Source of the DNA: an uncultured Clostridia bacterium
GTDB taxonomy: Bacteria; Bacillota; Clostridia; Christensenellales; Borkfalkiaceae
Assembly (NCBI GenBank): GCA_944367045.1
Contig: CALVWI010000019.1
Coordinates: 1 to 32,648, forward strand
Length of the DNA: 32,648 bases
Reading direction: 5' to 3'
Positions 10,703 to 17,669 of this stretch are shown here, in pieces. The number at the start of each line of letters is the position of its first letter. Position 1 is the stretch's first letter. The notes under the pieces were generated by a model. That model saw nothing but the letters and a program-made list of their open reading frames with translations. It made no database searches and was not told the DNA's origin. A program made the translations under genes and the position numbers.

Positions 10703-11248
10703 TCACTCGAACTGCCCCGCGATGATGTCGGACGTCAGCCGCGCCATCTTGACGGCGGCGGGCTCCATCACCGCCCCCTCGTCCGTCGCGAGAAGCACGA
10801 CCGCGCCCAAGCAGTCTCCCCCCGCGACGACGGGCACGATGACCTGCGCCGTGATGAGAAGGTCGCTCTCCTTGGCGATGGGCAAGATGTCGCCGCCCTC
10901 CGCCTTGCTCGCAAGATAGCTGCGCCGCTCCTGCATGACCTCGGTGAGGCGGTCGGAGACGGGCTTTCCGAAGAGCGCCTTCTTCCCCTGCCCGCTCGCC
11001 TGCAGCACGCCGTCCGTATCGCAGATGACGGCGAGATAGCCGCTCTGCTCATTCAAGGACTTCGCCGTTCCCCGCGCGAACTGCTCGATGGACGCGATGG
11101 GCGAGTATTTTTTCAACATGAGCTCGTCGCGCTCGGTAAACAGTTCGAGGGGGTCGCCCTCGCGGATGCGCAGCGTGCGGCGGATCTCCTTCGGAATGAC
11201 CACCCGCCCCAATTCATCGATCCTGCGTACAATTCCCGTTGCCTTCAT
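10703..11248 (-). CDS. spoVT: Stage V sporulation regulator SpoVT
   Basis: This 181-residue transcription factor consists of an N-terminal AbrB-type swapped-hairpin DNA-binding domain (MKATGIVRRIDELGRVVIPK through IREGDPLELF, residues 1-50) and a C-terminal GAF-like domain (IASIEQFA through DIIAGQFE). It is nearly identical to Bacillus SpoVT in the DNA-binding part. SpoVT adjusts sigma-G dependent gene expression in the forespore and represses its own gene in Bacillus. Length and layout are normal, which argues that this organism makes endospores. The ATG at 11248 follows GGAGG. The upstream region has a sigma-G-like promoter and a near-palindrome over its -10. Confidence 0.97.
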   Translation of the reverse strand: MKATGIVRRIDELGRVVIPKEIRRTLRIREGDPLELFTERDELMLKKYSPIASIEQFARGTAKSLNEQSGYLAVICDTDGVLQASGQGKKALFGKPVSDRLTEVMQERRSYLASKAEGGDILPIAKESDLLITAQVIVPVVAGGDCLGAVVLLATDEGAVMEPAAVKMARLTSDIIAGQFE

Positions 11249-11261
11249 AAAGTTCCTCCGT

Positions 11262-11298
11262 ATAATGTCATTATGCGGAAGATAGGCTATAATTATGC
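11262..11298 (-). promoter_or_regulatory. Sigma-G-like promoter of spoVT with overlapping near-palindrome
   Basis: On the minus strand GCATA (11294-11298), an 18-bp spacer and CATAATG (11269-11275) match the Bacillus sigma-G pattern GMATR-N18-CATnMTA at all but the last base. A near-palindrome, ATAATG and CATTAT around one base (11262-11274), overlaps the -10 and could be an operator for SpoVT itself. The promoter match is seen in the sequence, and the operator idea is inference. Confidence 0.6.
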
Positions 11299-11300
11299 AG

Positions 11301-11345
11301 AAGGCGCGCCGCCCCTCGCTTTAAGGGGCGGCGCGCCTTATTTTT
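11301..11345 (+). terminator. Strong hairpin with T tract on the plus strand
   Basis: Arms of 15 bp (11301-11315 with 11325-11339) are followed by TTATTTTT on the plus strand. The only plus-strand transcript that could reach it is readthrough from the AEC transporter across spoVT. Confidence 0.65.
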
Positions 11346-11346
11346 C

Positions 11347-11376
11347 GGGGCGGCGGCGCAAAAGCGCCGCCGCCCC
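11347..11376. repeat. Perfect GC-rich hairpin behind the XRE gene
   Basis: GGGGCGGCGGCGC and its exact complement flank AAAA (13-bp arms), 7 bases past the stop of the XRE regulator on the minus strand. It is not followed by a T run on that strand, so it may stabilise mRNA ends or act together with the neighbouring hairpin. Confidence 0.6.
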
Positions 11377-11383
11377 TTCCATA

Positions 11384-12292
11384 TCACTTCTTATGCTTTA
11401 AAATTTCCACGATGGCCTTCTCGGAGAGGAAGGGATAGAACCCCTTGGGAACTTTTTCGCCCCTGTCGAGCAGCTTCAAAACGAGCGTCTCGAGCGTCTC
11501 CTCGGAGAGGAAGGGCGCAAGCGCGATGAGCGCGGAAGAGGAAATGTCCGTGCGCAGGGCGATTTCGGAGAGGGCCTTGTCGGAGAGGAAGGGCGCGAGC
11601 GCAACAAGTTCCTCCCCGCCGTTTGCCTCGGCGATCGCCGCAAGGCTGTTGAGCGTCTCCTCCGAGAGAAAGGGGGCGAGCGGAATGAGCTCGCCGACGG
11701 TGAAGCCGTCCTTTTGCAGGTCCTTGACGAGCTCTTCGAGCCGCTCCTCCGAGAGGAAGGGCGCGAGGCCGACGAGCTCCTTGATGCGCTTGCTGCGGCG
11801 TTTATCTTCCTTCTTGTCGCCCGTCTTGCCCGCCTTGAAGATAAAGAAACGGGGCTTCTTGCCGCCGCGGGCAATGCTGGCGTCCTCGTCCTCATCATCC
11901 TCTTCGTCGGGTTCGTCCTCTTCGGGCTCGTCGTCGCCCTCGTCCTCGTCGTCCTTGTCCTCCGAGAGGGCATTCTCCACCGCTTTGTCGACGACATCGG
12001 GCGGGAGGACGGGCGCGATGTCCGCAAGTTCGCCCAAGGAGAGGTCCTCGCCCCTCGTCATCTTCTCCACATTCCCCGCCGACTTGCCGCCGCCGAGGAG
12101 CTCCTCGATGGAGCAGCCGAAGAGTTCGGAAAGTTCGGGGAGCTTGGAGATATCGGGCATGGAGTTGCCGCGCTCCCAGTTGCTGACCGCCTGAAAGGTG
12201 ACCCCGAGCGCATCCGCGAGCTGCATCTGCGTCATGTTGTGTTCCTTGCGCTTTTGGGAAATGATCTTCCCCACTTTGATCGTATCAAACAT
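11384..12292 (-). CDS. XRE family regulator with acidic linker and APFLSEE repeats
   Basis: This 302-residue protein has three parts. Residues 5-62 are an XRE helix-turn-helix (ISQKRKEHNMTQMQLADALG, then VTFQAVSNWERG). Residues 110-137 are an almost purely acidic linker. The C-terminal half contains tandem units of 26-29 residues built around LAPFLSEE, with APFLS at 177, 206, 233 and 259, a shorter PFLS at 287 and a degenerate IAPVLP at 92. Each unit looks like a short helical hairpin, so the array may form a solenoid for protein contacts. DNA binding is a safe inference, but target and ligand are unknown. The ATG at 12292 overlaps the end of the upstream 50-residue gene by 8 bases, giving probable translational coupling. 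Confidence 0.85.
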   Translation of the reverse strand: MFDTIKVGKIISQKRKEHNMTQMQLADALGVTFQAVSNWERGNSMPDISKLPELSELFGCSIEELLGGGKSAGNVEKMTRGEDLSLGELADIAPVLPPDVVDKAVENALSEDKDDEDEGDDEPEEDEPDEEDDEDEDASIARGGKKPRFFIFKAGKTGDKKEDKRRSKRIKELVGLAPFLSEERLEELVKDLQKDGFTVGELIPLAPFLSEETLNSLAAIAEANGGEELVALAPFLSDKALSEIALRTDISSSALIALAPFLSEETLETLVLKLLDRGEKVPKGFYPFLSEKAIVEILKHKK

Positions 12293-12437
12293 TGTGCTTT
12301 TCCTCCTTGCCGCCGAGCAGCATCTGCCAGACGTTGCCGCCCTCTTCGAGCGCCGTAAGCTCGTCCTTTGCGTTCTTTAATTCCTGTTCCATGTTTGCCC
12401 TGCGCGCTGCGGGCTTGCCTTCGCCTAAAACGTACAT
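12285..12437 (-). CDS. 50-residue coiled-coil-like protein coupled to the XRE regulator
   Basis: This small frame begins at an ATG with AAGGAG seven bases upstream and reads MYVLGEGKPAARRANMEQEL, followed by a charged stretch (KNAKDELTALEEGG) that would form an amphipathic helix. It ends NV-stop within the start of the XRE gene. The good ribosome site and the 8-base overlap support that it is translated. No family is recognised. It may be an accessory partner of the regulator or a translation-coupling leader. Confidence 0.7.
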   Translation of the reverse strand: MYVLGEGKPAARRANMEQELKNAKDELTALEEGGNVWQMLLGGKEEKHNV

Positions 12438-12483
12438 TGTTTTCTCCTTGGCGGAGAGCGCTTCCCGCCCCGTCCGCAACTTG

Positions 12484-12512
12484 ATGATACCACCGCGGAG
12501 GGCAAAATACAA
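12484..12512 (-). promoter_or_regulatory. Extended -10 promoter of the small gene / XRE unit
   Basis: TATCAT (12484-12489, minus strand) is preceded by TGG. TTGTAT (12507-12512) lies 17 bp upstream. The -35 is weak and the extended -10 is good. Confidence 0.55.
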
Positions 12513-12526
12513 TCGAGCGGTACTTG

Positions 12527-12563
12527 AAAAAGGGGCACTCAAGCGCAAGTTGAGTCCCCTTTT
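12527..12563. terminator. Bidirectional terminator behind the aminotransferase
   Basis: AAAAGGGGACTCAA pairs with TTGAGTGCCCCTTTTT around a seven-base loop, with A and T tracts on both sides. It starts 20 bases after the aminotransferase stop on the minus strand. Confidence 0.88.
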
Positions 12564-12583
12564 CAGGCAAATTCGGGCAATTT

Positions 12584-13759
12584 TTAAGCGAAATACTCCT
12601 TCGCGAGCTTCTCGAACGCGGGAAGGCTGTGTTCAATGGTGCTGCGGGCGACGCAGTACGAGACGCGGACGTACCCCTCGACGCCGAAGCTGTCGGAAGG
12701 AACAAGCAAAAGCTCGTACTTCTTGGCGCGCTCGGCAAAGGCCTTCGCGTCGGGCTCGGGGGACTTTACGAAGAGGTAGAACGCGCCGTCGGGCTCGATG
12801 CAGGTGAAGCCGTCTTTTACAAGGGCGTCGTGCAGAAGGTCGCGGTTCTTGCGGTACTCCTCGATGTCGCTGCTCTTGCCCAGGCACTTCGCGCACACGC
12901 GCTGGAAGAGAGCGGGCGCGCAGACGTAGCCGAGGCTCCTGCCCGCCCCCGCGACGGCGGAGAAGACGTCGTTTGCCGCGACGCACGAGGGGCTCACGGC
13001 GATGTAGCCGATGCGCTCGCCCGCCAGCGAAAGCGACTTCGAAAACGAATAGCAGAGAATGGTGTTCTCGTAATAGTTCATGGGATAGGGCACGGGCTTG
13101 CCGTAGGTGAGTTCGCGGTAGGGCTCGTCGGCAATGAGGAAGATGGGGCGCGTTTTGCCCTTCTCCTTTAAGAGCTTGCCGAGGGCGACGAACTCCTCTT
13201 CGTCGTACACGACGCCCGTGGGGTTGTTGGGCGAATTGACCAAAATGCCCTTGGTGTGCTCGTTGATGGCCGCCTCGATGGCCGCGATGTCGATGTGGAA
13301 GCGCGCGTCGGTGGGAACTTCGCGGCACACGGCGCCCGCGCGCTCGATGAACACGCGGTACTCGGGGAAGTAGGGCGTGAGCACGATGAACTCGTCCCCT
13401 TTTTCCGCAAGCGCGTTGAGCGTAATGGTGAGCGATGCCGCCGCCCCGCACGTCATGTAGATGAGATTCGCCGTCATGGGCACGCCGAAGCTCTCGTGAA
13501 TGTAAGAAGCGACGGCCTCACGGACGTCGGGCGCGCCCGCCGCCGAGGTGTAGCCGTGCAGCACTTCGGGGGGCATGGTGTTTAAGAGGCGGTCGATCTC
13601 CTCGCGCACGCAGGAAGGAGAGGGCACGCTGGGGTTGCCGAGGGAGAAGTCATAGACGTTTTCCCGTCCGATCTCGGCGGCGCGGCGGTTGCCGTACTCG
13701 AAGATCTCGCGGATGACGGAGCGCTCCTCGCCCAGTTTTTGCATGGTCTTGTTCAGCAT
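12584..13759 (-). CDS. PLP-dependent class I/II aminotransferase
   Basis: This fold-type I aminotransferase has 391 residues. Seen features are VYDFSLGNPSVPSP near residue 37 (substrate side), YMTCGAAASLTITLNALAEK (cofactor phosphate site), VNSPNNPTGVVY, LIADEPYREL (Asp bonding the PLP nitrogen), SFSKSLSLAGERIGY with the Schiff-base Lys, and a C-terminal YVRVSYCVA with the carboxylate-binding Arg. The enzyme transfers an amino group between an amino acid, likely aspartate, alanine or similar, and 2-oxoglutarate. The exact substrate cannot be fixed. The ATG at 13759 follows GGAGG. It lies 43 bp after uvrA with only a weak GCGGAA/TTCCGC hairpin in between, so it may be the last gene of the uvr operon. 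Confidence 0.92.
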   Translation of the reverse strand: MLNKTMQKLGEERSVIREIFEYGNRRAAEIGRENVYDFSLGNPSVPSPSCVREEIDRLLNTMPPEVLHGYTSAAGAPDVREAVASYIHESFGVPMTANLIYMTCGAAASLTITLNALAEKGDEFIVLTPYFPEYRVFIERAGAVCREVPTDARFHIDIAAIEAAINEHTKGILVNSPNNPTGVVYDEEEFVALGKLLKEKGKTRPIFLIADEPYRELTYGKPVPYPMNYYENTILCYSFSKSLSLAGERIGYIAVSPSCVAANDVFSAVAGAGRSLGYVCAPALFQRVCAKCLGKSSDIEEYRKNRDLLHDALVKDGFTCIEPDGAFYLFVKSPEPDAKAFAERAKKYELLLVPSDSFGVEGYVRVSYCVARSTIEHSLPAFEKLAKEYFA

Positions 13760-13802
13760 AAGTTTTCCTCCGATATTTCAAAGCGGAATTTTCCGCATCA
13801 TT

Positions 13803-16616
13803 TTACAAAAGTTTCTTCAAGAACTGCCCCGTGTAGCTATTTTCGCACGCGGCGACTTCCTCGGGCGAACCCGTCGCAATGATGGTGCCGCCGCCGTCGC
13901 CCCCCTCGGGCCCGAGGTCGAGGATATAGTCGGCGACCTTGATGACGTCGAGGTTGTGCTCGATGACGAGAATGGTGTTCCCGCCGTCGCGGAGCTTCAA
14001 GAGGATGCGCACGAGCTTCTCGACATCATAGCTGTGGAGGCCCGTCGTCGGCTCGTCGAGGATATACATCGTCTTGCCCGTGGAGCGTTTGGAAAGCTCC
14101 GTCGCGAGCTTGACGCGCTGCGCCTCGCCGCCCGAGAGCGTCGTGGAGCTCTGCCCGAGCTTGATGTAGCCGAGGCCCACCTCGCTGAGCGTGGAAATTT
14201 TATTGTAGATGGACGGCACGGGGCGGAAGAACTCGCAGGCCTCCTCCACCGTCATGTCGAGGACGTCGGCGATCGTCTTGCCCTTGTAGCGCACCTCGAG
14301 CGTCTCGCGGTTGTAGCGTTTGCCGCCGCACACCTCGCAGGGGACGTAGACGTCGGGCAGGAAGTGCATCTCGATCTTCATGATGCCGTCGCCCTGACAG
14401 TTCTCGCACCGCCCGCCCGCGACGTTGAAGGAGAACCGCCCCGCCTTGAAGCCCATGGCCTTGGCGTCGGGGGTGGCCGCGAACAGCTCGCGGATGGGCG
14501 TAAACACGCCCGTGTAGGTCGCGGGGTTGGAGCGCGGCGTCCTGCCGATGGGCGACTGGTCGATGGCGATGACCTTGTCGAAGTACTCGAGGCCCGTGTA
14601 GTCGCCCGATTTGCCGTAGGCAAGGCGCGCGCCGCCCAAGCGGTTGGAGAGAATGGGCAATATAATTTCGTTGACGAGGGAGGACTTGCCCGAGCCGCTC
14701 ACGCCCGTCACGGCCGTCATGAGCCCCACGGGGATACGCGCCTCGATGCCCTTCAGGTTGTTTTGGCGGCAGTCCTTGACGCAGAACCACCTGCCGTCGG
14801 GCTGCTTGCGGACAGCGGGCACTTCGATCTTCCGCCGCCCCGCGAGGAAGTCGCCCGTGAGTGACCGCGGCTCGTTCATGATATCTTGCTGCGTTCCGCA
14901 CGCGACGATCTCGCCCCCGTGCACGCCCGCCCCGGGGCCGACGTCCACGATGTAGTCCGCCGCACGAATGGTGTCCTCGTCGTGCTCGACGACGATGAGC
15001 GTATTGCCGAGGTCGCGAAGGCCCTTCAGGGAGTTCAAGAGCTTCTCGTTGTCGCGCTGGTGAAGGCCGATACTCGGCTCGTCGAGGATATACAAGACGC
15101 CCGAGAGCGCGGAGCCTATTTGCGTGGCGAGGCGGATGCGCTGGCTCTCCCCGCCCGAGAGCGTCGCCGCGCTCCGCGAAAGCGTGAGATACTCGAGCCC
15201 CACGCCGAGCAGGAAGTTGACGCGGTTCTTGATCTCCTTCAAGACGACGTCGGCGATCTGATGCTGCGTCGGGGTGAGCTGTAAACTGTCGCAGAAGGAG
15301 ATGAGCTCGCGCACGGGCATATCGCACACTTCTGCGATGTTCTTCCCGCCCACGGTGACGGCGAGGGCCTCCTTCTTCAGGCGTTTGCCCTTGCAGTCGG
15401 GGCAGTCGGAGGTGCGCATATAGCGTTCGATGTCCCACTTGACGCCCTCCGAGCTCGTCTGGTTATACCGCCGCTGCAAATTGTTGACAAAGCCCTCCCA
15501 CACGCTCTTGTAGGTGTTGTGGAAGGTCTTGGTGTGGTATTCAAGTTCGATGGCCTCCCCCTTGCTGCCGTACATGAGAAGGTCGTAGACGTCCTTCGGG
15601 AGGTCCTTGACGGGCACGTCCATGGAAAAGCCGTAGCGGCGGGAGAGGGCGTTTAAGTACATCTGCGTGACGGAAGAGGAGTCGAGGTTCCACCCGCTGA
15701 TGCGGATGGCGCCCTCGCGCAGCCTCTTGGTCTTATCGGGGCAGATGAGGTCGGGGTCGACGAGCTGGCGGAAGCCGAGGCCCGTGCACGTCGGGCAGGC
15801 GCCCCACGGGGTGTTGAAGGAGAAGAGGCGGGGCTCGATCTCCTCGATGGAGATGTTGCAGTCGGGGCAGGAGTAGCGCGAGGAATAGAGCGTCTCCGTG
15901 CCGTCTCTGTCGATGATGACGAGGCCGTCCGCGAGCTTCAAGGCGGTCTCCAAACTCTCAGTGAGGCGCTTTAAGATGCCCTCTTTGACGACGAGGCGGT
16001 CGACGACCACCGAGATGTTGTGCTTGATGTTCTTCTCGAGCTTGATCTCCTCTTGGAGGTCATACACGATGCCGTCGATCTTGACGCGCGCATAGCCGCT
16101 CTTGCGGAAATCGGCAAGTTCCTTGACGTACTCGCCCTTCCTGCCGCGGACGACGGGCGCTTCGAGCAAAATCTTGCTCCCCGCGGGAAGTTCCATGACT
16201 CTATCGGCGATCTCGTCCACCGTCTGACGGCGGATCTCCCGCCCGCACTTGGGGCAGTGCGGCACGCCCACGCGCGCGAAGAGAAGGCGGAGATAGTCGT
16301 AGATCTCCGTCACCGTGCCCACGGTGGAGCGCGGATTGTGCGAGGTCGTCTTTTGGTCGATGGAGATGGCGGGCGAAAGGCCGTCGATACTCTCCACGTC
16401 CGGCTTTTCCATCATGCCGAGGAACTGGCGGGCGTAGGAGGAGAGGCTCTCCATGTAGCGGCGCTGGCCCTCGGCGAAGATGGTGTCGAAGGCGAGCGTC
16501 GACTTGCCGCTCCCCGAGACGCCCGTGAACACGGTGAGCGTGCCGCGCGGAATGTGGACGTCGACGTTCTTTAAGTTGTTCTCTTTGGCGCCCTTGACGT
16601 AAATTTCTTCTTTCAT
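13803..16616 (-). CDS. uvrA: Excinuclease ABC subunit A
   Basis: UvrA (937 residues) is the damage-recognising ATPase of nucleotide excision repair. It dimerises, loads UvrB on lesions and is released. It has two ABC ATPase modules: Walker A GVSGSGKSTL at residues 32-41 and GVSGSGKSSLVNEI in the second half. There are two LSGGE signatures and the switch segments ILDEPSIGLH and ILDEPTTGLH. Zinc-binding Cys pairs appear as CPKCG, CPDC, CPTC, CPDCKGKR and the CENCQGDG/CEVCGG set. The insertion domain and length are normal. The ATG at 16616 is one base after the Nudix gene stop, which indicates coupling. It is unusual that uvrB and uvrA are separated by two nucleotide-handling genes. Confidence 0.98.
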   Translation of the reverse strand: MKEEIYVKGAKENNLKNVDVHIPRGTLTVFTGVSGSGKSTLAFDTIFAEGQRRYMESLSSYARQFLGMMEKPDVESIDGLSPAISIDQKTTSHNPRSTVGTVTEIYDYLRLLFARVGVPHCPKCGREIRRQTVDEIADRVMELPAGSKILLEAPVVRGRKGEYVKELADFRKSGYARVKIDGIVYDLQEEIKLEKNIKHNISVVVDRLVVKEGILKRLTESLETALKLADGLVIIDRDGTETLYSSRYSCPDCNISIEEIEPRLFSFNTPWGACPTCTGLGFRQLVDPDLICPDKTKRLREGAIRISGWNLDSSSVTQMYLNALSRRYGFSMDVPVKDLPKDVYDLLMYGSKGEAIELEYHTKTFHNTYKSVWEGFVNNLQRRYNQTSSEGVKWDIERYMRTSDCPDCKGKRLKKEALAVTVGGKNIAEVCDMPVRELISFCDSLQLTPTQHQIADVVLKEIKNRVNFLLGVGLEYLTLSRSAATLSGGESQRIRLATQIGSALSGVLYILDEPSIGLHQRDNEKLLNSLKGLRDLGNTLIVVEHDEDTIRAADYIVDVGPGAGVHGGEIVACGTQQDIMNEPRSLTGDFLAGRRKIEVPAVRKQPDGRWFCVKDCRQNNLKGIEARIPVGLMTAVTGVSGSGKSSLVNEIILPILSNRLGGARLAYGKSGDYTGLEYFDKVIAIDQSPIGRTPRSNPATYTGVFTPIRELFAATPDAKAMGFKAGRFSFNVAGGRCENCQGDGIMKIEMHFLPDVYVPCEVCGGKRYNRETLEVRYKGKTIADVLDMTVEEACEFFRPVPSIYNKISTLSEVGLGYIKLGQSSTTLSGGEAQRVKLATELSKRSTGKTMYILDEPTTGLHSYDVEKLVRILLKLRDGGNTILVIEHNLDVIKVADYILDLGPEGGDGGGTIIATGSPEEVAACENSYTGQFLKKLL

Positions 16617-16617
16617 A

Positions 16618-17082
16618 TCATTGCCTTACGAGCGGGTCGGTGCCGCTCTCGTCGTATTCTGCAAACAGTTCTTGGCTCTCCCCCGAAAAGCAGGAGAGGT
16701 ATTCGTCCATCGCGGGAGATTTCCCCTCCGCGTTGATAAATTCCTGAAGGGGCATCCAGAAGTTGCGGCCCTCGGGGCTTTCCGGGAGCAGTTCCCCCTC
16801 GCCCTCGGCGGTAAAGAGGACGGCAAAGTAGCGCTCCTTCCCATTGCGGTGCGCCCAGTGGACGATGCCGCGGAAGGTGACGTTGGAAATCGTGAGCCCC
16901 GTCTCCTCTTCGGCCTCGCGCTTGGCGGCTTCAAAGAAGCTCTCGCCGCGCTCGACGTGCCCGCCCGGGAAGATGAGCCCGTCCCAATTCCCCTTCTTGC
17001 GCTCCTCGACGGCGACGAGGTCGCTGCCCTTCTTTCTCACCATCACCATGACGGTGAGCTCACATTCTTCCGTGCGCTTCAT
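16618..17082 (-). CDS. Nudix hydrolase (MutT/8-oxo-dGTP diphosphatase-like)
   Basis: This 154-residue protein has a complete Nudix box, GGHVERGESFFEAAKREAEE followed by ETGL, near residues 38-61, with the REXXEE metal ligands. VAVEERKKGNWDGLIFPGG just before it resembles MutT/YtkD-type enzymes that clean oxidised nucleoside triphosphates. The ATG at 17082 is chosen because the Nudix beta strand ELTVMVMVRK follows at once. It overlaps the end of the HAD gene as ATGA. A longer frame would add a non-protein-like Arg-rich stretch. Position between uvrB and uvrA suggests a role in nucleotide-pool sanitation during DNA damage. Substrate is inferred only from family and context. Confidence 0.9.
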   Translation of the reverse strand: MKRTEECELTVMVMVRKKGSDLVAVEERKKGNWDGLIFPGGHVERGESFFEAAKREAEEETGLTISNVTFRGIVHWAHRNGKERYFAVLFTAEGEGELLPESPEGRNFWMPLQEFINAEGKSPAMDEYLSCFSGESQELFAEYDESGTDPLVRQ

Positions 17083-17666
17083 GCCTTCTTCTTCTGTTGG
17101 GCGATGAGGTCCACCGCCCGTTCGATCTCTTCCCACGTCTCCCCGCGGAAGGGAAATTCCTCTTTGGCGCCCTCGGTGGCGGCGCGGACGGCGAGGACGG
17201 GCACAATTCCGTTCTCCCTCGCCGAGCGAAGTTGGGTGAGGTTGTCGTCGATGAGCACGTCGACCCCATGTTCGCGGCAGTACTTGCCCTTCTCCTCCAC
17301 GTCGGCGACGAGCTCCGAAAAGGGAAAGCCGTACTTTGTGAGCCAATCATGGGAAAGCGCGAAGGGGTCTTGGAACCAGCTCTTGAGCCGCGCCGTCAGG
17401 ATGAGCACGGTGTGGCCCTCTTGCTTCCAACGCGCAAGCACTTCCCTTGCGCCCTCGCGGGGGAGGGCGTCGCGGAAGGCCTGATACCCGCCCGCGTGAA
17501 TGAATTTGATGACGTCGTCCTCGCTCCAATTCGCGACGCGCACGAAGGCGTTGGCGTCGGGGTCTTTGATCGTAAAGGGAAGACCGTTCTTCCCGATGTA
17601 GTCGCCCGCATATTTTGCGCGCTCGATGGTGTTTAAGGTATCGTCGATGTCGACTGCGATCTTCAT
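17079..17666 (-). CDS. HAD-superfamily 5'-nucleotidase-like hydrolase
   Basis: This 195-residue protein starts MKIAVDIDDTLNTIERAKY, the HAD motif I with the nucleophile Asp and DXDDT form. Motif II is VLILTAR, and the DVLIDDNL segment near residue 136 is motif IV. The cap is small and helical (GGYQAFRDALPREGAREVLA). It resembles NT5C-like deoxyribonucleotidases and uncharacterised bacterial nucleotidase relatives, which remove phosphate from (deoxy)nucleoside monophosphates. It starts three bases after the uvrB stop and overlaps the Nudix gene by four bases. With Nudix it would form a two-step triphosphate to monophosphate to nucleoside path. This is a hypothesis from order. Confidence 0.82.
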   Translation of the reverse strand: MKIAVDIDDTLNTIERAKYAGDYIGKNGLPFTIKDPDANAFVRVANWSEDDVIKFIHAGGYQAFRDALPREGAREVLARWKQEGHTVLILTARLKSWFQDPFALSHDWLTKYGFPFSELVADVEEKGKYCREHGVDVLIDDNLTQLRSARENGIVPVLAVRAATEGAKEEFPFRGETWEEIERAVDLIAQQKKKA

Positions 17667-17669
17667 AAG

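Noticed and set aside
13689-14864. A 391-codon plus-strand frame opposite uvrA
   Set aside because: It is an antisense shadow of uvrA and the aminotransferase start, with composition bias only.
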